A stretch of 64,000 nucleotides of DNA from the NCBI GenBank assembly GCA_023105745.1, contig JALGQZ010000003.1:79024696-79088695 (forward strand), written 5' to 3'. Shown here in pieces: positions 10,691 through 19,909 of the stretch; position 1 is the stretch's first letter, and each line of letters starts with the position of its first letter. The position numbers were made by a program, and so were the translations under genes. Below the pieces are notes generated by a model, which was not told the DNA's origin, made no database searches, and was given only the letters and a program-made list of their open reading frames with translations. Origin of the DNA: Austropuccinia psidii (lineage: Eukaryota; Basidiomycota; Pucciniomycetes; Pucciniales; Sphaerophragmiaceae).

Positions 10691-11662
10691 GAACTATCTC
10701 CCCCCAAAAACCATACTGGAGCAACACAATCACACTCCCTCTTAAACCCTAAATCCCCCTAAAACCTCCACTCTACCCCTCTTCCTTAATTGACACTACT
10801 ATCCACCCTCTCTTTGTTCAAGCTTGCAACATTCATTCCTCATTTCCTTTTTCTCTATCTTCCCTTATTTTTATATTTTTCTTTTTTCTTTTTTCTTTCC
10901 TTCTTTCTTTCTCTCTTCTTTTCTTTTTTTCATTAACACTTAGCAAAAATACTAGCCCTTCAAAAAGCAAAACAACTAACCACATCTTCTAAATTCATCA
11001 ACCTTACAAGCCCTGCCAACAAAAATTCTAGCTTGAGGAGTTGGAAACAGTGTTAGGAATGACGGAACCCAAAACCACAAAGCCTAATACCCCCCATCAC
11101 ATCTATCTTAGAGGATGACCTGACCAACCATCCATCTAAAAGCCTGAAGCTCATATTTTTGGAGTGGCTTGACAACTCACCCAAAAATAAACAAACAAGG
11201 CAACAACACCCTAGCAAAAAAGTGAAACATCATCCCCCCCCGAAAAAAGAAAATCAATATTCCCCCCAAGGCAGAGTGGCAGAGGGAACTTTCATTCCTA
11301 ACACTGTTGAAGATTTGACCAGCCCTCAACACTCTTCACAAAACTCCGAGGATGCAACACCTAGCACATCCAATGACTAAGGATGTGGGTAGAAAATCAG
11401 ACAATTGTCTTTGGTTGTAAATAGTTAGATTACTAGAACAGCAATATTGCTGATTTGTTAATAGTTTTATTAATAGTGTGGTGTGTGAAATCAATAACAA
11501 TTTAAAAGAAAGACCCCTCTATCTGAATCAGACAAAATCATTCCTCCCTCTGATCTCTCAAACTTTTTTTTTCTTTTTGTTTCTACTCTTTCTGTTTTTT
11601 CTTTTCTTATCTCTTCCCTACACTTGTTACTTATTCCTTATTGTTTGACTCTGATTCAGGTA
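10691..11662. other. Non-coding stretch with pyrimidine tracts and an inverted repeat
   Basis: Downstream of the LINE tail there is a TTTC-rich tract (about 10,850-10,935) and another near 11,565-11,620. A 17-base inverted repeat, AACAGTGTTAGGAATGA, lies at 11,046-11,062 with its complement at 11,292-11,308. A 73-codon Lys/Pro/Ser-rich frame at 11,159-11,380 has no recognisable features. Confidence 0.4.
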
Positions 11663-11948
11663 CATTCAAATCATACTAACGTGTCACTTAAGTAAATATA
11701 AAACTAACTATTGTTGTTGTCTAGTTTAGTCATTGTGTTCAGTAGTTATCATAGTTGTATAAGCAGATTATTATGAATATTGTACAGTGCTATCCACCCT
11801 TAGATACATCCCTACTCTCTCAATAATCATGTCGGTGGATCACTAGTTAACATAATAAAACACCCTTAGTCTTATCCTTTAACAGATTTACAGTCTTGAC
11901 TCTTTAGGGCTAACAACAACAAGAAGGGTGGATATTGACTCTATAAAA

Positions 11949-12339
11949 ATGACCAATAGCAACACAGAAAAAGATGTCCTCACCATTCCTGTTCTAGACA
12001 GAACCAACTACAGAAAATGGAGTGTGTGAATGACAATCTTGTTACAGTCTAAAGAACTGCTTGACGTCTGCAAAAAAGAACCCAAAACAGGCGTCTCAGC
12101 TGCTGCAACAAACCAATGGACTAAAGCTATTTATGATGCAGTTAATTTCATAACTGCCTGCGTCAGCCATAAAGTCTTCATTGAAGTCATTAAGCTGAAC
12201 ACAACAAACTCTTACCTTCTGTGGACCAAACTGAAGGACAAGTATGCTTCAAAAAAGGCCACCAATCAAGGTTGTTTATGGATGGACCTTCTTCGTTCTT
12301 CTTAACAAGGTAACATTCAACAATATGTAACCCAAAGCC
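11949..12339 (+). pseudogene. Copia-A gag fragment, unit 1, 5' part
   Basis: This is the start of a Ty1/copia gag: an ATG at 11,949, LDRTNYRKWSV, then MTILLQSKELLDVCKK and VNFITACVSHKVF, in the UBN2/retro-gag style. A TGA interrupts the frame after KWSV. The same stop is present in unit 2, so it predates the duplication. The frame is cut at 12,339 by Copia-B. About 285 bp upstream (11,664-11,948) must include the leader and perhaps the end of a 5' LTR, but I cannot fix its limits. Confidence 0.8.
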
Positions 12340-12344
12340 AAAAA

Positions 12345-12902
12345 TGCAATGAGAAGTTGTGAAATAATCTTATAGTTGTTATGATAATCAGAAAACCAGT
12401 AGGTAGTAATACTAGAAACAATTTGTGAGTAAATATTATCATGACTTAAGACGTCTAAGCGGATGAGAGAGATATACCTGATAAGATCACAAGCTAAATT
12501 CAATAAGATAAATGACTATTATATAGTCTTATAAAACTAGTATACCCAACACTTTACATTATTAAATAACCGTCAGTTAATTCAAATCAGCTAACAAGAC
12601 AATATCGATCAACTATACCTATACTCCTCCAGCACCGTATGCACGAGTATTAGGATAGTAGTGAGAATTAAACTAATATATATATAATGAACTAATAGTA
12701 GGCACTGTGGTTTCAGAACACAAGAATAGCTCTATTTATATCATTGACAGACCCAATGATTAGTCACTTATTACCAACTACTACGTCACCTGTAGACCAA
12801 ATAGACGAATTTCTGTTGACTCAAATGATCACTCTAAGAGTGATCTTATAGTTTGGTGAATAAACCAAATTTACCCGAGACGATTCTCTTTGTCTTTCAA
12901 CA
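12345..12902 (-). repeat. Copia-B 3' LTR
   Basis: 558 bp, starting TGTTGAAAGACAAAGAG on the minus strand and ending CTTCTCATTGCA. The polyprotein stop codon (12,871-12,873) lies inside it. A purine-rich CCTGGAGGAG lies just upstream as the probable polypurine tract. Confidence 0.93.
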
Positions 12903-15900
12903 CTCCTCCAGGATCCTCGAGGTTTAATTGCTTATATGCCTCTTGTAGTTTTAATACTCCAAGTGGTTTTGTCAATACATCAGCAATCATATCATTGGTT
13001 GAGACTTGAACCACCTTAATCAAATTCTTTAACACACAGTCACGAACATATTGATACCTTACCTCAATATGTTTTGTGTTTGCATTTAGTGATGCTTGCT
13101 TTGAGACAGTTACCGCGCCCGAATTGTCATTGAAGAGAACAGGTTGAGATGAATAATGGCCTAGATCATTGAGTACAAAGGTGAGCCATCGTAGTTGCTT
13201 TGAGCAGATGTTCATTGCGACATATTCTGCTTCAGTTGTAGACTGAGCCACTATAAGCTGTTTTTTACTCAACCAACATATTGGATTGCCAAACGCCAGG
13301 ATCACATAACCTGTAATCGACTTCCTGTCTTCTTTATCGTTTGCGTAGTCAGCATCAGCCCATCCGGTCAAACCTTCCTTAATCAATTGTTGCTTGTACA
13401 CTAAACGCCTGTCCTTAGTTCCACTTAAATAGCGGAGTAGGTGTTTTAATGCACTCCAGTGATATTGGTTTGGTTTAAGTGAATGTTTTGAGAGTTGATT
13501 TGTGGTGAATAAGATATCGGGTCGAGTGTGATGGGCCAGATAATTTAAACTTCCGATAGCTTGCTGAAATAGGGTTACTTCATGAGCTTCCTCCGACAAG
13601 TTAGACCCTATTTCACTGAGGAAGTTTCCATTGCATGGGGTTTTTACAGATTTACACTCGTCCATTCCACAATGTCTAAGAAGTCTTATGATCAGATCGG
13701 TTTGATTGATCTCTAACTCATTCTTACTCCAATTCAGATTATAGCCTAAATGTTGAGTAGGCTTTCTTTTGAACTTCAGTTTCAACATTGAGTTCAATTT
13801 AGTAAGGAAATTGATAATGGAGTTTTCAGTCTTACTGATTAAGAATCCGTCGTCCACATGCACATGAAGTAGAAGAGCCTTGTCGGTACTGATAAACAGT
13901 GACTCGTCTGATTGAGCGCTTGATAGGCCGAGGCAGTTCAAGGTTGCTGTAAGCTTGGCTTTCCACATTCGTGGAGCCTGCTTGGTACCATACAAAGATT
14001 TACGCAGCTTCCATACCCAATCTTCTTTTCCTTTAATCTCATAGCCCTTCACTTGCTTTACGTACACTAATGCGTCCATTTCCCCATGGAGGAAGGCTGT
14101 CTCTATGTCGAATTGATAAGGTATGTAGTTGAAGTTTACGACTAGTGACAGCATGATTTTAAATGTCTCATTTCTTCCCACCGAAGCCCAGGTATCGTAA
14201 TAGTGCAGCATGTGTTCTTGATGATTCCCTAATACGACCCATCGAGCTTTGTATCGGTATATTTCACCATGTTCATTTCTTTTACGGGAGAGTCGCCACA
14301 TGCCTCCAATAAACTTTGTTGGTTTAGTTGGATAGGGAACAAGCTCACCCGTATTATGAGAGGTCAGTGATTGATATTCAGCATCCATAGCCTCCTTCCA
14401 TTTGGGTCCTTCAATTGGATCAATCACTGCTTTTGAGTACGGAACAACATCTGCAAGTAAGAAATTTTCTCTGTTTTGAGTCTTCCTTTTTCCGGAGATG
14501 ATGTTTTCCTCATTGATTGAACTGGAAATGTTTCTTGGTGCATCTTTGTAATAGGGTACGTACTCGTAGTTCCTTGTGGATCCAGTTGCGATTGGAGGAT
14601 GAGCAGGTCTTAATCTGTCCTCCAAATTAAGTGGTTGACTTGAAGTTTGGTCAGCAGATAACGGAGTTACCTGTTCCTCAGATTTGGAACTGGGAACTTG
14701 GATTTTAACTTTTAAGGATGACGCATTCGGAAGCACTGAAGCTGGCTGATTCATTGACAGGCTTGGATTGCGAGCTGTAAGTGTATAGTCACGAGATACT
14801 CTGATCTTACCAGTTTCGAGATTGAGAAGCCTGAGGCCATCGGAATATTTTTCGAAAGTCAAGGCACGAAGTACCTCTCCTCGAGGTGCGATTTTCGAGG
14901 AAGGATTTGAGACTTTTACCATGACCTTCATTCCGAAAGGGACAAGTCTCTTGAGATCAATTTCAGGTTTGATTAAACAGTTCTTCTCGTTGAGTACACT
15001 GATTGGTGTTTTCATTGTCAAGTGTTTGTGTGGAAGCAAATTTAAAAGTAGAGACGAATGTGCTGCAGCTTCATCCCAGTATGAGACAGGTACCTTTGAT
15101 TGTCCAAGAAGACATCTCATTTTTGACAACAGTGTCTGGTTGAATCTTTCTGCAACACCGTTAGTCTGAGGTGACTCGGGAGGACCCCTTTCAAGAGAAA
15201 TGCCTTGTTCGGTAAGGAAGCTCAATAAGGACTGAGAGTTGAATTCTCCACCACGATCTGTGTGGAGATATGCTGGAATGATGTCTAACTTGTTCTTTAT
15301 CTCCATTAGGAAAGACTTGATGTGCTCTGAAGCTTGACTCTTCTCATTAAGTAGATATATACGATTAAATCGACTATAATCATCAATGAGGACCAGCACA
15401 TATTTGTACCCCTTACGAGACTGAGGGTTGATCTGTAAGGTGTCCATATGGATTTTTGAGAAGGGTGCATCAGCACGAGGCAAGAATTGTGAGTGTGGAC
15501 GGTTTCTAATTTTAGCTTGATGACATACTGGGCAATCAGAAGAATGAGTGAAATTTCCATTGATTTTGCGATCCTTCAACAGCGCTTTGATGTACGAGTC
15601 GGAAGGGTGCCCCAGTGTGAGATGCCAATCCTCACAAGCAATTGGGAGAGCGTATATTGAGTTCACAGGTGAGGAGAGTCTAGAAACAAAAGGATTTCCT
15701 TGTCGATGGAAGGTGTCGACAATCCTATTATTATATTTGATTAATAATAGGTTAGATTTGGAGATTAACTTCATGCCGTGATCACATAACTGTGAGATGG
15801 ATAACAGGTTGACTGGACCATTTGGAACGTAATATACCGGATAAAGGTTAATACCCTTAAATATCAAAGTCCCTTGATGAGTGACTTTCACGGGGTTGGA

Positions 15901-16962
15901 AAAAGTGTTGATGTGTTTGGTGACTGGTACGGGATTTTTTAAAAGTTCTAAATTGTTTACAACGGTCCTTCCAGCTCCGGAGTCTAGATATATTAGTTCT
16001 TTATTATTTCTCCCAATCAATGCATTGACTTCGTCAAAGATGAATGCATCAGTATCTGAACCTGAGGGTCGATTGAGTTCTCTTGATTCGGAAGCTGCAT
16101 TGATTGATGTTGATTGCATATTGGATTGAAGTCTTTCCAGGAGTTGTTCTATTCGCTCAAACCTCTTATTCGTGTTCTGATCTGGAGTGGAGGCTTTTGC
16201 TCCTCCTTGGTTATTACTCTTCCCTTTCTTTTTGTCTCTAGGTCCTGTCTTTTTTCGTTCTGCATCTGGCTTATTGTTCCCCTTACCCTTTGGTGGGTCA
16301 GGATGTTTGTTTTTATCAAACAGCAATGCCTGGTCATTAAACGATTCTCGACGGGTATGTTCAATTGATGCTCTGTCAGTAATGGTACTGAGTTCAAAAG
16401 GCTTTATGTCATATAGAGTCTGACACAAACTACACAGTTCCTTGTCATTGTCTAAGCTTTGGAGAAAAAACGCCGCAGCCATGCTTGATGATAAACTCAT
16501 GCTGATGGAGGAGTCGGCTGAGATGGATAAGTAGCTGGCATGGATTTTGTGGAAATCATCGATATGTTTCTCTAAGGACAAACCAGGCTCGTACCTTAAG
16601 TTCACGAGCTTGTGGAGTGTTCGACATATAACGACAACCGAGTTTTTTCCACAACAATTACCTAAACCAACCCAGCAGTGGTAAAAGGATGACTTGTTGT
16701 TTAGGAGAACTCCTTCAAACTCGGTGCTAACACTTGACCATAGCAGGGTGAGTGCTGCTCCATTTCTTTTCTTAAACTTGATAGTCTTTTTCACATCTTC
16801 GGATGGAGGATCTAGTAAATCGTCCATGCCCTTACTATCGAGATAGTTTTTGAATTGACAGCTCCACTGTACCCAATTGGTACGTGTGAGTTTTGTCATT
16901 TTAGCCTTAATCACTTCTTCATCTGAGGATGAGTCCTTGATGTCGATTGGGATTTCTGGCAT
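12871..16962 (-). CDS. Copia-B gag-pol polyprotein (1,363 residues, intact)
   Basis: A single open frame carries the whole Ty1/copia set. Gag (about 1-310) contains a TNWVQWSCQFKNYL helix and a basic linker (KKKGKSNNQGG) but no clear CCHC knuckle. The protease motif YLDSGAGRTVV has catalytic Asp near 327. The integrase zinc region (LGHPSDSY...CPVCHQAK) is followed by the catalytic core with Asp near 507, Asp 569 and Glu 605, the exact D-35-E spacing. Reverse transcriptase has QFDIETAFLHG, SLYGTKQAPRMW and HVDD near 1,035. RNase H follows (GWADADYAND, STTEAEYVA, NANTKHIEVRYQYVRD). The order PR-IN-RT-RH defines copia. The product makes particles, copies the RNA and inserts the cDNA. The leader is only 76 bases. 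The last codons and stop lie in the 3' LTR. The closest relative in the window is Copia-D. Confidence 0.95.
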   Translation of the reverse strand: MPEIPIDIKDSSSDEEVIKAKMTKLTRTNWVQWSCQFKNYLDSKGMDDLLDPPSEDVKKTIKFKKRNGAALTLLWSSVSTEFEGVLLNNKSSFYHCWVGLGNCCGKNSVVVICRTLHKLVNLRYEPGLSLEKHIDDFHKIHASYLSISADSSISMSLSSSMAAAFFLQSLDNDKELCSLCQTLYDIKPFELSTITDRASIEHTRRESFNDQALLFDKNKHPDPPKGKGNNKPDAERKKTGPRDKKKGKSNNQGGAKASTPDQNTNKRFERIEQLLERLQSNMQSTSINAASESRELNRPSGSDTDAFIFDEVNALIGRNNKELIYLDSGAGRTVVNNLELLKNPVPVTKHINTFSNPVKVTHQGTLIFKGINLYPVYYVPNGPVNLLSISQLCDHGMKLISKSNLLLIKYNNRIVDTFHRQGNPFVSRLSSPVNSIYALPIACEDWHLTLGHPSDSYIKALLKDRKINGNFTHSSDCPVCHQAKIRNRPHSQFLPRADAPFSKIHMDTLQINPQSRKGYKYVLVLIDDYSRFNRIYLLNEKSQASEHIKSFLMEIKNKLDIIPAYLHTDRGGEFNSQSLLSFLTEQGISLERGPPESPQTNGVAERFNQTLLSKMRCLLGQSKVPVSYWDEAAAHSSLLLNLLPHKHLTMKTPISVLNEKNCLIKPEIDLKRLVPFGMKVMVKVSNPSSKIAPRGEVLRALTFEKYSDGLRLLNLETGKIRVSRDYTLTARNPSLSMNQPASVLPNASSLKVKIQVPSSKSEEQVTPLSADQTSSQPLNLEDRLRPAHPPIATGSTRNYEYVPYYKDAPRNISSSINEENIISGKRKTQNRENFLLADVVPYSKAVIDPIEGPKWKEAMDAEYQSLTSHNTGELVPYPTKPTKFIGGMWRLSRKRNEHGEIYRYKARWVVLGNHQEHMLHYYDTWASVGRNETFKIMLSLVVNFNYIPYQFDIETAFLHGEMDALVYVKQVKGYEIKGKEDWVWKLRKSLYGTKQAPRMWKAKLTATLNCLGLSSAQSDESLFISTDKALLLHVHVDDGFLISKTENSIINFLTKLNSMLKLKFKRKPTQHLGYNLNWSKNELEINQTDLIIRLLRHCGMDECKSVKTPCNGNFLSEIGSNLSEEAHEVTLFQQAIGSLNYLAHHTRPDILFTTNQLSKHSLKPNQYHWSALKHLLRYLSGTKDRRLVYKQQLIKEGLTGWADADYANDKEDRKSITGYVILAFGNPICWLSKKQLIVAQSTTEAEYVAMNICSKQLRWLTFVLNDLGHYSSQPVLFNDNSGAVTVSKQASLNANTKHIEVRYQYVRDCVLKNLIKVVQVSTNDMIADVLTKPLGVLKLQEAYKQLNLEDPGGVLKDKENRLG

Positions 16963-17022
16963 TGTCCTGAATGTGAAAGTATTCTAACTCTGGTTTTAAG
17001 ATTATTATAAGCAATTACACAA

Positions 17023-17038
17023 CTACCTCTCGCTACCA
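17023..17038 (-). promoter_or_regulatory. Copia-B primer binding site
   Basis: TGGTAGCGAGAGGTAG follows the LTR directly on the minus strand. TGG pairs with a tRNA CCA end, and TGGTAGCG resembles the initiator-Met-tRNA primer site known from yeast Ty1. The tRNA identity is an inference. Confidence 0.65.
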
Positions 17039-17596
17039 TGCAATGAGAAGTTGTGAAATAATCTTATAGTTGTTATGATAATCAGAAAACCAGTAGGTAG
17101 TAATACTAGAAACAATTTGTGAGTAAATATTATCATGACTTAAGACGTCTAAGCGGATGAGAGATATATACCTGATAAGATCACAAGCTAAATTCAATAA
17201 GATAAATGACTATTATATAGTCTTATAAAACTAGTATACCCAACACTCTACATTATTAAATAACCGTCAGTTAATTCAAATCAGCTAACAAGACAATATC
17301 GATCAACTATACCTATACTCCTCCAGCACCGTATGCACGAGTATTAGGATAGTAGTGAGAATTAAACTAATATATATATAATGAACTAATAGTAGGCACT
17401 GTGGTTTCAGAACACAAGAATAGCTCTATTTATATCATTGACAGAACCAATGATTAGTCACTTATTACCAACTACTACGTCACCTGTAGACCAAATAGAC
17501 GAATTTCTGTTGACTCGAATGATCACTCTAAGAGTGATCTTATAGTTTGGTGAATAAACCAAATTTACCCGAGACGATTCTCTTTGTCTTTCAACA
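17039..17596 (-). repeat. Copia-B 5' LTR
   Basis: 558 bp, the partner of 12,345-12,902. It should hold the promoter. A TATA-like AT run (TATATATATTAG on the minus strand) is visible. Its end abuts the primer binding site. Confidence 0.93.
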
Positions 17597-17601
17597 AAAA
17601 A

Positions 17602-18133
17602 ATCATACTTGAACTAGAATCAGTTGGTATCCTTCTTGCTCCTGATCTTCTTTCATTCACCATTCTTGGAAAGCTTGTGGGAGACCCAAAGGTCTATCAG
17701 TATGTTGAACTACTTTCCCTCAATGAGGACGTAGTTGGGAATCCAGATGAAGTTCTGTCAAAGCTTGAAGACTTCCACAATAACTCAATCCTTCAAGAAT
17801 CACAACCAAATTCCTTGGCTTCAGCACTAATTTCCAAAAATCCTGGACCCTTCAAAATAGCTCATTATTGCGCAAATGGAAAACACAATATCAAGTGTAC
17901 CAACCATACTAGAGAAGAATGCTATTCAGAGAATCCCCACCTTTGACCAGCTCCTTGTGACAAAAGGAGAAGACCCCTTCCTAACCACAATGCATCTACC
18001 CATGTCTCCACCGCTCAGGCACTAGTGACAAGAAGAGAATCCTTGCCGATTATGCAAGACCTCATTATTGATTGTGGTGCCACTCACCACATGTTCAATA
18101 AGAAGAACCTGTTCCTTTCCCTCACAGAAATTC
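17602..18133 (+). pseudogene. Copia-A gag-protease fragment, unit 1, 3' part
   Basis: This continues the gag interrupted by Copia-B: VGILLAPDLLSFTILGKL, then the Cys/His finger (YCANGKHNIKCTNHTREEC), then the first residues of the retroviral-type protease (LIIDCGATHHMF, catalytic Asp). It stops at the duplication junction. A TGA follows NPHL near 17,943. Confidence 0.8.
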
Positions 18134-19909
18134 ATTCAAATCATACTAACGTGTCACTTAAGTAAATATAAAACTAACTATTGTTGTTGTCTAGTTTAGT
18201 CATTGTGTTCAGTAGTTATCATAGTTGTATAAGCAGATTATTATGAATATTGTACAGTGCTATCCACCCTTAGATACATCCCTACTCTCTCAATAATCAT
18301 GTCGGTGGATCACTAATTAACATAATAAAACACCCTTAGTCTTATCCTTTAACAGATTTACAGTCTTGACTCTTTAGGGCTAACAACAACAAGAAGGGTG
18401 GATATTGACTCTATAAAAATGACCAATAGCAACACAGAAAAAGATGTCCTCACCATTCCTGTTCTAGACAGAACCAACTACAGAAAATGGAGTGTGTGAA
18501 TGACAATCTTGTTACAGTCTAAAGAACTGCTTGACGTCTGCAAAAAAGAACCCAAAACAGGCGTCTCAGCTGCTGCAACAAACCAATGGACTAAAGCTAT
18601 TTATGATGCAGTTAATTTCATAACTGCCTGCGTCAGCCATAAAGTCTTCATTGAATTCATTAAGCTGAACACAACAAACTCTTACCTTCTGTGGACCAAA
18701 CTGAAGGACAAGTATGCTTCAAAAAAGGCCACCAATCAAGGTTGTTCATGGATGGACCTTCTTCGTTCTTCTTAACAAGGTAACATTTAACAATATGTAG
18801 CCCAAAGCCAAAAATGCAATGAGAAGTTGTGAAATAATCTTATAGTTGCTATGATAATCAGAAAACCAGTAGGTAGTAATACTAGAAACAATTTGTGAGT
18901 AAATATTATCATGACTTAAGACGTCTAAGCGGATGAGAGATATATACCTGATAAGATCACAAGCTAAATTCAATAAGATAAATGACTATTATATAGTCTT
19001 ATAAAACTAGTATACCCAACACTCTACATTATTAAATAACCGTCAGTTAATTCAAATCAGCTAACAAGACAATATCGATCAACTATACCTATACTCCTCC
19101 AGCACCGTATGCACGAGTATTAGGATAGTAGTGAGAATTAAACTAATATATATATAATGAACTAATAGTAGGCACTGTGGTTTCAGAACACAAGGATAGC
19201 TCTATTTATATCATTGACAGACCCAATGATTAGTCACTTATTACCAACTACTACATCACCTGTAGACCAAATAGACGAATTTCTGTTGACTCGAATGATC
19301 ACTCTAAGAGTGATCTTATAGTTTGGTGAATAAACCAAATTTACCCGAGACGATTCTCTTTGTCTTTCAACAAAAAAATCATAGTTGAACTAGAATCAGT
19401 TGGTATCCTTCTTGCTCCTGATCTTCTTTCATTCACCATTCTTGGAAAGCTTGTGGGAGACCCAAAGGTCTATCAGTATGTTGAACTACTTTCCCTCAAT
19501 GAGGACGTAGTTGGGAATCCAGATGAAGTTCTGTCAAAGCTTGAAGACTTCCACAATAACTCAATCCTTCAAGAATCACAACCAAATTCCTTGGCTTCAG
19601 CACTAATTTCCAAAAATCCTGGACCCTTCAAAATAGCTCATTATTGCGCAAATGGAAAACACAATATCAAGTGTACCAACCATACTAGAGAAGAATGCTA
19701 TTCAGAGAATCCCCACCTTTGACCAGCTCCTTGTGACAAAAGGAGAAGACCCCTTCCTAACCACAATGCATCTGCCCATGTCTCCACCGCTCAGGCACTA
19801 GTGACAAGAAGAGAATCCTTGCCGATTATGCAAGACCTCATTATTGATTGTGGTGCCACTCACCACATGTTCAATAAGAAGAACCTGTTCCTTTCCCTCA
19901 CAGAAATTC
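18134..19909. repeat. Tandem duplication unit 2 (1,776 bp, contains Copia-B solo LTR)
   Basis: This is the second copy of the segment at 11,664-18,133, running into the rest of Copia-A without interruption after 19,909. Copia-B is here only a solo LTR at the identical position with the same AAAAA target duplication. Confidence 0.9.

Larger units (their letters stand above)
12345..17596 (-). mobile_element. Copia-B: full-length, apparently intact Ty1/copia retrotransposon
   Basis: Two 558-bp LTRs (12,345-12,902 and 17,039-17,596) start TG and end CA on the element strand. They flank one uninterrupted polyprotein. A 5-bp duplication AAAAA lies outside each end (12,340-12,344 and 17,597-17,601). 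The two LTRs differ at about five positions, so the insertion is young. The host sequence on both sides is Copia-A gag, so this is a nested insertion. All expected parts of an autonomous element are present. Confidence 0.95.
11664..18133. repeat. Tandem duplication unit 1 (6,470 bp, contains full Copia-B)
   Basis: The unit starts ATTCAAATCATACTAACG and ends ...CACAGAAATTC, and is followed directly by a second copy of its own beginning. Without Copia-B internal sequence and one LTR (4,694 bp) it equals unit 2 (1,776 bp) exactly in length. The junction at 18133/18134 shows at most one base of microhomology. About seven base differences are visible in 1.2 kb outside Copia-B, so the duplication is recent. 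Confidence 0.9.
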
